Positions 37,028-44,188 of a stretch of DNA of 64,000 nucleotides are shown here, piece after piece. Source of the DNA: Legionella rubrilucens (GTDB taxonomy: Bacteria > Pseudomonadota > Gammaproteobacteria > Legionellales > Legionellaceae); contig NZ_LNYT01000020.1 in assembly GCF_001468125.1 (NCBI RefSeq), positions 1 through 64,000 on the forward strand, written 5' to 3'. Position numbers and translations under genes: made by a program. Each line of letters starts with the position of its first letter. Within the stretch, counting starts at the first letter, position 1. The notes beneath the pieces were generated by a model. The model made no database searches and had not been told where the DNA came from. It saw only the letters and a program-made list of their open reading frames with translations.

Positions 37028-37690
37028 ATGAAAATGACCTTTTCGCTGGGCTCTTTTCTTTTCACCCTCTGCATTCAGGCTTTTGCGTTTTCCTGCCATG
37101 AGGCTCAGCCCATTATTCAAAAACCAATTCAGTTTGATAAAGAGCGCGTGGCGCTGACGCGCGACTATCAATTGCATCATTACGGCATTGACTCCGAGTC
37201 CATCGCCATTGAGCCTAAGATGATTGTGCTGCATTGGACAATGTTGCCGACCATGGACATTGTTTTTCGTCTGTTTAATCCGCCCGCCTTGCCAAAAAAT
37301 TCGCCGCGGCGTAACGAATTACCGGGCGATTTAAACGTGTCGAGTCATTTTCTGGTGGATAAAGACGGCCGCATTTATCAATTGATGCCTGAAACCTGGA
37401 TGGCGAGACACAGCATTGGCTTAAACCATTATGCCATTGGCATTGAAAATGTCGGAGGTGTCGATGGGAAGGACGATCTCACTGAAGAACAGGTTCGCGC
37501 CAATGCGTTTCTCGTTTGTTACCTCAAAACCAAATACCCTCAAATCAAGAATGTGATTGGCCACAATGAGTATTTAAATTATAAAAATACTCCCTTATGG
37601 CTGGAAAAAGATCCTAATTATTTTACTGATAAAACCGACCCGGGTCCCACCTTTGTCAACAGGGTAAAACAACGCATTGCCGCTTCCTAA
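37028..37690 (+). CDS. Secreted N-acetylmuramoyl-L-alanine amidase (Amidase_2)
   Basis: The start is placed at ATG 37028, after which comes a signal peptide (MTFSLGSFLFTLCIQAFAF). The Amidase_2 fold motifs are VLHWT (zinc His), SSHFLVDKDGRIYQLM, ARHSIG, AIGIENVG, IGHNEY (second zinc His) and TDPGP (zinc Asp). Such enzymes cut the amide between MurNAc and the stem peptide in the periplasm or, if secreted, in other bacteria. The domain is close to AmpD/AmiD type. It is convergent with, and its stop overlaps by four bases, the membrane protein gene. Confidence 0.85.
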   Translation: MKMTFSLGSFLFTLCIQAFAFSCHEAQPIIQKPIQFDKERVALTRDYQLHHYGIDSESIAIEPKMIVLHWTMLPTMDIVFRLFNPPALPKNSPRRNELPGDLNVSSHFLVDKDGRIYQLMPETWMARHSIGLNHYAIGIENVGGVDGKDDLTEEQVRANAFLVCYLKTKYPQIKNVIGHNEYLNYKNTPLWLEKDPNYFTDKTDPGPTFVNRVKQRIAAS

Positions 37691-39525
37691 AGGTAACGAT
37701 AGCGCAACAGGTAGTGTTTTTGCCATTGCAGCCCGTTGTCTTTTGCGATAACCCGGAGCGATTTGACCTGCTTGGCGGACAGCAGCGGGTCCCTGCCAAA
37801 GAGCAAAGCAAATTCCTTGCTGTTTTCGATGAGAGGAGACAGCAGAAAACCAGATTTAGCCATACCGGCAATCAGGCGATAGTGTTTTTTATGGCCATTG
37901 GTTAATTCAAGCTCTATGGCCAGTGCTGAGGGCTTGTACAGCCAGGTCAACAGATGCCCCAGCCAATTGGCCTTGATGTCTATCGCCACAAAAACAGGTT
38001 GTTTGTTTGAAGGCAGAGTGATGGTTTCACCCAGCATGTGCGTTTCAGTGACAGTGAAGGGCAGCGGTTTTGCGGGTTGGCGCTGTTTTTTTAAAATTAA
38101 AAAATCCTTCACTAAAGAAACAGGATAATAGGCAGTGAGTAACCCAGGCCAGGAAGCCCCGTCTTCCAGAGAGGGAAGACGCTCATCAAGAGGCTCTATT
38201 TTAAACACAATGGTATCCGGTGCTTTTGCTGCCAGATGACTTGCATTCTTAAGTGCCATGGCTTCTGAAAAAACCGAATAACTTTGAAAAACCGGCCGTG
38301 GTGACCACTGTGCCCCGGAGGCAATTAAAAAATTCTGTTCAAATGAATAAATATCGCTTTTTCCTGGCAAAGGGGGGAATTTGACCAGGTTAGCCAGGTA
38401 ATCCTTGAGTAAATAAAAATCCTTTTCCCGCCAATGCCTGTCGGCAATATCCATTTTCAAGGCGGATAAGACATTGCTGTACGTTACCCTCAAATAGGTT
38501 AAGGGAGCATAAGGGGTAAACCCCGTCAGAATATAAAACCAGGCCAATACCGCCAACAGCATCATGGGTAAGAGCCGGGTGGACTGTATGACGGTCGGCA
38601 GCAGAAAAGCCGCCATCAGGATGGCGGTGGCGGCGATTAACGAATGGCCGAAATGCCGGACAAATCCTGCCTTAAACGCACAAAATAAAAACAGGCCCAA
38701 CAGGGCGGTAAGAAAAGCCTTATCAATGCCTTTCAGGTCAGGTTGTTTGACAATGAGCGTCAACAAGGTCATGGCAGTGATCAGGAAGGCGAAGACTTCC
38801 CAGCCATTTCCAGGCGAAGCCATGGCTTCGCTGTAGCCCATGGCCAATTCGATTGAACGCCAGAGGTACATGGGCAGGTGGGCAAGGGACTGATTGGCTA
38901 GGCACCAAAACACGGCCAGGGCCAGAAGCAATACAATCCAAAGGGTTAGAAGGGTTTTGTGCTGTTTTTTCAGGAATAAATAAAGACTGGTGCTTAAGAG
39001 AACGAGCAGGGTAAACAGCAGCAGGGTCCCTTTAACGAGTGTCAATAAAGCCAGGGGGGCGGTTGTCAGCGCCAGCAGGTTTCGCGCGGGAGCATGGTCT
39101 TTAAATACCGCTAAACCCAGGAGGAGTGGGTAAGAAAGCAGCAGGGCATCGCGTGAATAAATCATCATCAGGAACAGCAACGCCAGGGCACACCGCCATC
39201 GCCAGGCGATGCCGCGCGTTAAGACCATCAATAACAGGCCATAGCTTAGGGCAAGGTAAAGACAACCGCCATACATAAGATAGGCGGTATCCGGGTGATA
39301 TGCTTTTGTGTAAATGGCCGAATAAGGCCCCAGTGTAAAGACAATGTCCTGCCCAAAAATCAATCCCTGGGATACGGCCTGGTTAAGCGCTAAGGCCCAG
39401 GATGCATCAATGGTTAGTCCTGGCATGACCGGTGAAAAGGGGATAAAAAGCGGTAAAAGCAGGAGCAGCAACAAAGCGTTAAAGCCCCAGAGGAGCCATG
39501 GTTTGTGAACTGCGGGTGAATCCAT
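37687..39525 (-). CDS. Polytopic inner-membrane protein with large C-terminal domain
   Basis: The 612-residue protein has about ten hydrophobic segments in its first ~340 residues, such as LLLLLLLPLFIPF, LLGLAVFK and LIAATAILMAAFLLP. It ends with a mainly soluble domain of 250 residues. An aspartate in the first loop (GLTIDASWALALNQ) is reminiscent of GT-C glycosyltransferases, whose catalytic acid is placed there, but this is only a resemblance. No transporter motif is present. It is a single-gene leftward unit. Function unknown. Confidence 0.6.
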   Translation of the reverse strand: MDSPAVHKPWLLWGFNALLLLLLLPLFIPFSPVMPGLTIDASWALALNQAVSQGLIFGQDIVFTLGPYSAIYTKAYHPDTAYLMYGGCLYLALSYGLLLMVLTRGIAWRWRCALALLFLMMIYSRDALLLSYPLLLGLAVFKDHAPARNLLALTTAPLALLTLVKGTLLLFTLLVLLSTSLYLFLKKQHKTLLTLWIVLLLALAVFWCLANQSLAHLPMYLWRSIELAMGYSEAMASPGNGWEVFAFLITAMTLLTLIVKQPDLKGIDKAFLTALLGLFLFCAFKAGFVRHFGHSLIAATAILMAAFLLPTVIQSTRLLPMMLLAVLAWFYILTGFTPYAPLTYLRVTYSNVLSALKMDIADRHWREKDFYLLKDYLANLVKFPPLPGKSDIYSFEQNFLIASGAQWSPRPVFQSYSVFSEAMALKNASHLAAKAPDTIVFKIEPLDERLPSLEDGASWPGLLTAYYPVSLVKDFLILKKQRQPAKPLPFTVTETHMLGETITLPSNKQPVFVAIDIKANWLGHLLTWLYKPSALAIELELTNGHKKHYRLIAGMAKSGFLLSPLIENSKEFALLFGRDPLLSAKQVKSLRVIAKDNGLQWQKHYLLRYRYL

Positions 39526-39686
39526 ATCCTGTCCTGTAATAGCCGTTGCAGGCCTTATTATGCCAGAGATTGTCTAAAATGCTCGCTGTGAAATGCGCTT
39601 AAAGGATGGTTGCAACAGCGTTACAAATTGATTATAAATCGCTGCCCACGTTAAACTATTGCCCCTGTAAATGGAAGGATTTCGTC

Positions 39687-40532
39687 ATGCCAAAATTCAC
39701 TGAAGCCTTGTTGGCTGCAACCTACAAGAACGGCAAACCCAGCGGTGCACTGACGGAAGTGCATGCCAAAGCGGAACATCACCGCTTTAAAAAAGACTAT
39801 CTTTTTAAAGACAAGGCGATACCGAAGGCAGTGTATGCTTCTCGCCTGATTCAACATTATTTAATTATCCAAAGCCTGGAAATGCATCTTCAAGCGCTGT
39901 CTACAGAAAAAGAATCAGCCCTTAGTGCCTTTTTTATTTTATCTTACTTAAACGAACTATGGCGAACGCCGGCCATTGAAAGGGATTTGCAGCAATTGGG
40001 TATTAATCCAAAAGAAATAAGGGCGAGTGAGGTTGCTCCTGCAACAACGAAGTACCTCGAAAAAATTAACAATGCGTCGCCGCAGGCACTACTGACTCAT
40101 TTTCTGGTGCATGTCGCGGGGTTTATGCATGGCGGTAATATCATTCTCAACAAATACATTAAACCCAGTAATGAATTGACCGATTATCAAATCTCAAGCC
40201 ATCAATATGATTTCTCCGCTGCCTTCCCCCGCTTGCCGGAAAAAAGCCGTTCAACCCTGGGACTGTACCAGGATATGATGACGCATCTTGACACGAAACT
40301 GGTGTTTTCATCGCATGACTATGACGAGGTTGTCAAGGAGGCCCTGTGTGTTTACGAAGCCATGACCGGGATTTATGACGACTTATGTGAGATGCATGCC
40401 CGTCAACCGCTTGTTTCAACCTCGTCAATTGCCAAGGTCGGCGTCAGTTTAATTGTTGTCGCCTGGGTATTAAAATGGCTCTTTGATCTATTCAATCCAG
40501 TCGCCAATAGCCTGCCGGCAGTCACTCCTTAA
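39687..40532 (+). CDS. Haem-oxygenase-like protein with C-terminal membrane anchor
   Basis: The start is taken at ATG 39687, preceded by GGAAGGA seven bases away; the frame reaches 39606. The helical 281-residue protein follows the haem oxygenase fold: GALTEVHAKAEHHRFKK (His26 at the proximal-ligand position) and AGFMHGGNIILNKY, aligned with the GDLSGGQ helix. The catalytic Asp of GDLSGG is absent (Phe by my alignment), so classical biliverdin-forming activity is doubtful. Residues ~245-267 (SLIVVAWVLKWLF) form a single TM near the C-terminus, giving a tail-anchored layout like eukaryotic haem oxygenases. It lies just upstream of the peptide cluster but is separated by 250 bases. Confidence 0.6.
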   Translation: MPKFTEALLAATYKNGKPSGALTEVHAKAEHHRFKKDYLFKDKAIPKAVYASRLIQHYLIIQSLEMHLQALSTEKESALSAFFILSYLNELWRTPAIERDLQQLGINPKEIRASEVAPATTKYLEKINNASPQALLTHFLVHVAGFMHGGNIILNKYIKPSNELTDYQISSHQYDFSAAFPRLPEKSRSTLGLYQDMMTHLDTKLVFSSHDYDEVVKEALCVYEAMTGIYDDLCEMHARQPLVSTSSIAKVGVSLIVVAWVLKWLFDLFNPVANSLPAVTP

Positions 40533-40548
40533 TGGTTGTTTCCTCTGC

Positions 40549-40568
40549 GGTGGCTTTTGCAGGCCACC
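40549..40568 (+). terminator. Hairpin after the haem-oxygenase-like gene
   Basis: GGTGGC (40549-40554) pairs with GCCACC (40563-40568) 17 bases after the stop codon. The following CTGTCTTTCCTTT is only pyrimidine-rich, so termination is probable but weak. Confidence 0.4.
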
Positions 40569-40730
40569 CTGTCTTTCCTTTGCTGAAGTCAAATTCCGCT
40601 TTAAAAGGTAGTTTTTACTGGTTTACGAAACACCCAATCTCTCACATCATAGCGCCACTTGAGATTAACACAGGCAGGCAGGGTTCAAGAGGAACGTTGC
40701 AGGCATAAAAACTAATCTCAGGTGCTAACT

Positions 40731-40758
40731 GCCTGGCAGCAATGGAATAGTGCCAGGC
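40731..40758 (+). other. Hairpin in the 5' leader of the precursor gene
   Basis: GCCTGGCA (40731-40738) pairs perfectly with TGCCAGGC (40751-40758) around a 12-base loop, 26 bases before the precursor ATG. It may protect the transcript or control translation. Confidence 0.45.
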
Positions 40759-40784
40759 TTCACCAACTACGAAGGAGTAATTTT

Positions 40785-40961
40785 ATGGAAAAAAACAACG
40801 AGCGAGTCCTGGCTTATTCAATGGCTAAACCATTGTCCGAAAAAGAAATGATGGACGTGGCTGGCGGTGCAGCTAACTACACCACAAGACACACCTTTCG
40901 CGTGACAGGAGGTACAGGGCCCTCTGCTGATGTGGCCTATGATGTAAGCGTCGATTGGTAA
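40785..40961 (+). CDS. Double-glycine-leader RiPP precursor peptide (graspetide-type)
   Basis: The start is ATG 40785 with GGAG six bases upstream; the longer GTG frame from 40722 would read through the leader hairpin. The 58-residue peptide has a leader (MEKNNERVLAYSMAKPLSEK, then EMMDVAGG) ending in the classic LSxxEMxxVxGG double-glycine motif that C39 peptidase exporters cut, here after Gly28. The core is 30 residues. In core numbering Thr5, Thr9 and Thr13 and Asp21, Asp25 and Asp29 are spaced every four residues around a Gly-Gly-Thr-Gly-Pro turn. The core has no Lys or Glu, so the ATP-grasp enzyme next door could form only Thr/Ser-to-Asp esters. Role (bacteriocin, protease inhibitor or signal) unknown. 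Confidence 0.8.
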   Translation: MEKNNERVLAYSMAKPLSEKEMMDVAGGAANYTTRHTFRVTGGTGPSADVAYDVSVDW

Positions 40962-40967
40962 CTAACA

Positions 40968-40993
40968 ACACGGGGTCGTAAGGGGCCCCGTGT
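40968..40993 (+). other. Stable stem between precursor and maturation enzyme
   Basis: ACACGGGG (40968-40975) pairs perfectly with CCCCGTGT (40986-40993). It lies six bases past the precursor stop and is followed by AAAAAGCG, not a U-run. This fits a partial terminator or RNA-protection stem that makes the precursor more abundant than downstream products. Confidence 0.55.
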
Positions 40994-41014
40994 AAAAAGC
41001 GACAGGGATTTTAC

Positions 41015-42136
41015 ATGAAGTTTTTAATCTTGACGGAGCCTGACGACAGTCACGCGATGTGTGTTAAATTGGCATTGGAAAAAACGGGGCATGATGTTCG
41101 ATTGCTCTTTACGGCAGATTTACCCACCAAACAGAAGAACTCGGTTTACATTGATAATGTCAGTTATGAGTGGAAAAGCACGGATGCCGAGCTATGCGTA
41201 CGCGATAATTATTATGATGTCGTTTGGTGGCGCCGTGCGCGCAAACCTTTTTTGCCAAGGGAGGCTGTGCATCCTGACGATTACCATTTTGTGTTACGTG
41301 AAAATATTCTTTTCCATGAATCCATTACCAATAATCTGGCACCCAAAGCCTGGTGGGTTAACAGTAAGGAAGCGGCACTGAGAGCCAACTCCAAACTTCT
41401 CCAGTTGAAATGGGCTGTGCAGTGCGGGTTAACCATTCCATCCACCCTGTGCTCGAATGATCCTAGGGATATAAGGTATTTCCTGTTAAAACATGAGGAC
41501 CAGGGCGTCATCTACAAACCGCTTTGTTCCAATGTCTGGTTTGAGGAAAGGGCGCTTAAAATTGCTTATACCACCAAAGTGGCTTTTCTGGATTTACCCA
41601 GTAATAAATTGCTGCAACTGGCGCCAGGGCTCTTTCAGAAAGAGGTCAAAAAGAAATACGAATTGCGCGTGACTTGTTTTGGCGATTACCTGGTCGCGGC
41701 CAAATTAAACTCTCAGCAGCATGATGAAGGACGCGTTGACTGGCGTGCCATTCCTGACGGCCGATTAACCATCGAACCGTATTCATTGCCAACCGAGATC
41801 GAAAACAAAATCAGGCATTTTATGAAAAAAATGGGACTGGTATTTGGTTGCATTGATTTAATTGTTTCTACCGATGACCAGTATGTTTTCCTCGAAGTGA
41901 ATGAGCAGGGGCAGTTTTTATGGATCGAAGACGTAAATCCTGCATTTCCCATGCTGGATCTTTTTGTCCAATTTCTGACGAATCAGTCCGTTCATTTTGT
42001 CCCAGCCAGTCAAACGCCCAGGCATTGGGTTAACGATTATGAGCGGGAGGCGAGCGAGTGGATGGACCGAAACATCAGGCAACATGTCGAACTCAATACA
42101 TTAAAAATAAACCAGGGGCAACGACAACATGCTTAA
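41015..42136 (+). CDS. ATP-grasp peptide ligase of the MvdC/MvdD graspetide type
   Basis: The 373-residue cytosolic enzyme matches microviridin-type ATP-grasp ligases: QKEVKKKYELRVTCFGD, AAKLNSQ, the Asp-Trp-Arg of GRVDWRA, GLVFGCIDLIV and VFLEVNEQGQFLWIE, which holds the Mg2+ Glu/Asn pair. It activates the side-chain carboxylate of Asp or Glu in the precursor as acyl phosphate and joins it to a Thr/Ser hydroxyl or Lys amine, making macrocycles. It follows the precursor by 53 bases with AGGG as ribosome site. Only one ligase is present, consistent with a single (ester) bond type. Its 8-base overlap with the next gene suggests coupled translation. Confidence 0.88.
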   Translation: MKFLILTEPDDSHAMCVKLALEKTGHDVRLLFTADLPTKQKNSVYIDNVSYEWKSTDAELCVRDNYYDVVWWRRARKPFLPREAVHPDDYHFVLRENILFHESITNNLAPKAWWVNSKEAALRANSKLLQLKWAVQCGLTIPSTLCSNDPRDIRYFLLKHEDQGVIYKPLCSNVWFEERALKIAYTTKVAFLDLPSNKLLQLAPGLFQKEVKKKYELRVTCFGDYLVAAKLNSQQHDEGRVDWRAIPDGRLTIEPYSLPTEIENKIRHFMKKMGLVFGCIDLIVSTDDQYVFLEVNEQGQFLWIEDVNPAFPMLDLFVQFLTNQSVHFVPASQTPRHWVNDYEREASEWMDRNIRQHVELNTLKINQGQRQHA

Positions 42137-43166
42137 ATCATTAAGTATTTTTTGTATTCTTTTTCCGATGGTCTTATCAGCTAAAACGACAATCGATTTG
42201 TTTGGCGACGAGGGAAGCCAGGCTGAGCGTGTATTGAAGCAATACAGTGGGCCAATAATGGCCCTGGAGGAATCCTTGCATGAGTTGCTGGTAACTGATC
42301 AATTGCAAGCGCACCCCGAGAAGCTTAACGAGGTGGGAGAGCGAAAAAGAGTATTGGTTAACAAGATAAAAAAGGATTACGGTTATGCCTATGTAGATGT
42401 ATCGACAGTCAACTATTCGAGCGATTCTGTCTATATCACCATTGAAGTGATTCGCAAAGAGCAGCCTCATCGTCTTAAGTTTATTGATGATCACAGGCCC
42501 GTGACGCACAGAGCCACCAAAGACCTCATCCATGACATGGAGAGGTACAATGAGCTTGGTACAACTTTATTTTTAAATGATCAATTAAATCCCGAAAAAC
42601 TGGATTGCCCCTTCTATCACTGTACCTGGGGGTTTGAGCATCCAAAATTAAAACCGTTCCATGCTCAATTTCAACAGGGGGTCAGTGCACAGAAATCATT
42701 GATCCTCGAAACACTTCATGCCGATCCGGATCCGGAAAGACGTGCGGCGGCTGTGTTTTTAGTCGGGCATTTTGATAATCCTCAGGAAATTATTGATTTG
42801 TTGGTACCGCATGTCCTCGATAATGACAGCGGCATCCGTAATAATGCCATGCGTGTGATAGGGACGACATTGACTAAATACAAGACGGCACATGTCAACA
42901 TCGATCCTTTCCTTCATTTGTTATCCTCGCCTTATGATACGGATAGAAACAAATCCTTGTTGGTGCTGTTGCAGGTTTGTGATGCCAATCGACAAAAAAT
43001 GATTCAGGAAGGCAAAGAGTCCCTGTTGGCTCTGTTGGCATTAAAACAACCTAACAATCATGAGCCGGCCTATCAGATTTTGAAAAAAATCAGCGGTAAA
43101 AATTACAGTGATACCGATCTGAAATCATGGAAAGCCTGGGCTGATTCTGTTCAGGCCACGAATTAA
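42129..43166 (+). CDS. Exported HEAT-repeat protein of the peptide cluster
   Basis: The 345-residue protein has a signal peptide (SLSIFCILFPMVLSA), a charged mixed-structure region (residues 20-160), and from about 190 to 310 a HEAT-like solenoid (RRAAAVFLVGHFDNPQEIID, GIRNNAMRVIGTTLTKY). It begins inside the ATP-grasp gene (ATG 42129) and is followed 20 bases later by the fusion-protein gene, so it belongs to the operon. A periplasmic adaptor, processing or immunity role is possible. HEAT proteins are not a standard part of graspetide clusters as I know them. Cys159 and Cys164 could be paired. Confidence 0.55.
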   Translation: MLKSLSIFCILFPMVLSAKTTIDLFGDEGSQAERVLKQYSGPIMALEESLHELLVTDQLQAHPEKLNEVGERKRVLVNKIKKDYGYAYVDVSTVNYSSDSVYITIEVIRKEQPHRLKFIDDHRPVTHRATKDLIHDMERYNELGTTLFLNDQLNPEKLDCPFYHCTWGFEHPKLKPFHAQFQQGVSAQKSLILETLHADPDPERRAAAVFLVGHFDNPQEIIDLLVPHVLDNDSGIRNNAMRVIGTTLTKYKTAHVNIDPFLHLLSSPYDTDRNKSLLVLLQVCDANRQKMIQEGKESLLALLALKQPNNHEPAYQILKKISGKNYSDTDLKSWKAWADSVQATN

Positions 43167-43186
43167 TAACCATTGAGTGTGCCCCA

Positions 43187-44185
43187 ATGAGTCAATTATT
43201 CAGGCAGGAAGTCTTTGATTTCAAAAAAACTAAAAATCTTGGTCCGGTCTTCATTAATATTCCTTTTAATGTTTATGTCCTGTCATTTGGTATGGCGTTC
43301 ATTTTAAGCCTGATGATCCTGTTCCTGTATTTTGCCGAGTATTCAGAAAAATACATGGTGAATGGCTATCTGGATTACTCCAAAGGGCTTATTCAGATTT
43401 ACTCCGGCAAAAGCGGACTGATAGTCAAGGGACAGGTGAAAAGTCATCAACATGTCAATCAAGGGGATGTTTTATTTAAAATAGACACCTCTTATTCGGA
43501 TGCGCCCAGTCAAAATAAAATACTGAGCCGTCTTAACCGTCAAACACGGCGGCTTAGTCAAGACATCATGCGGATTAAAAATGAACTATTGGTTCTCAAG
43601 CCCCTGCTGGCAAAAAAATACATTTCAGTTGACGTGTATAACAACAAAAAAGACCGCCTTAACGAGTTAAGAAATAAGAAAAATCAGTTGGAAATTGAAC
43701 GCATTGAGCATCAAAAACGAAATGCTTACCTTATTCGGGCACCGATTAACGGCAGGTTGACCGTTATTCATTATCAGGCGGGGCAGCAGATCAGTCCTTC
43801 TGACGAGTTGGTAAAAATTATTCCAGACAACACCGATCTCATTGCTGAAATTCAGGTCCCTGTCAAACACGCCGGGTTTATGGCCAGAAATGATCCGATT
43901 ACGCTTCGTTACGATGCTTATCCTTATGAGCGGTTTGGTACTTACCCGGCGATCATTAAAGACATTGATCCGGTGATTAGTCTCGATAAGACAGGGCCGC
44001 ATCCACTGGAAACACGTGAGCCCTATTACAAGGTGCAGGCTAAGCTGGGCAGTCAGTTTGTGACGGTCTATGGTCGGAAAAAGGGTTTGCAGCAGGGGAT
44101 GACCTTTTCTGCTGTGATGACAGGCACACGTAGAAAAGTCTGGCAATGGATTTGGGAACCCATTGACCATTTTATGGGGAGTTAA
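43187..44185 (+). CDS. HlyD-family membrane fusion protein
   Basis: The 332-residue periplasmic adaptor has one N-terminal TM (SFGMAFILSLMILFLYFAEY, about residues 28-47), a biotinyl-lipoyl-like half (SGKSGLIVKGQVKSHQHVNQ), a coiled-coil hairpin (SRLNRQTRRLSQDIMRIKNE to QLEIERIEHQKRN) and the second lipoyl half (YLIRAPINGRLTVIHYQAGQ) before a beta-barrel. This is the partner of a peptidase-ABC exporter in type I-like peptide secretion. It lies between the HEAT protein and exporter with no gap to the latter. No TolC gene is in the operon, so a chromosomal TolC is presumed. Confidence 0.85.
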   Translation: MSQLFRQEVFDFKKTKNLGPVFINIPFNVYVLSFGMAFILSLMILFLYFAEYSEKYMVNGYLDYSKGLIQIYSGKSGLIVKGQVKSHQHVNQGDVLFKIDTSYSDAPSQNKILSRLNRQTRRLSQDIMRIKNELLVLKPLLAKKYISVDVYNNKKDRLNELRNKKNQLEIERIEHQKRNAYLIRAPINGRLTVIHYQAGQQISPSDELVKIIPDNTDLIAEIQVPVKHAGFMARNDPITLRYDAYPYERFGTYPAIIKDIDPVISLDKTGPHPLETREPYYKVQAKLGSQFVTVYGRKKGLQQGMTFSAVMTGTRRKVWQWIWEPIDHFMGS

Positions 44186-44188
44186 GTG

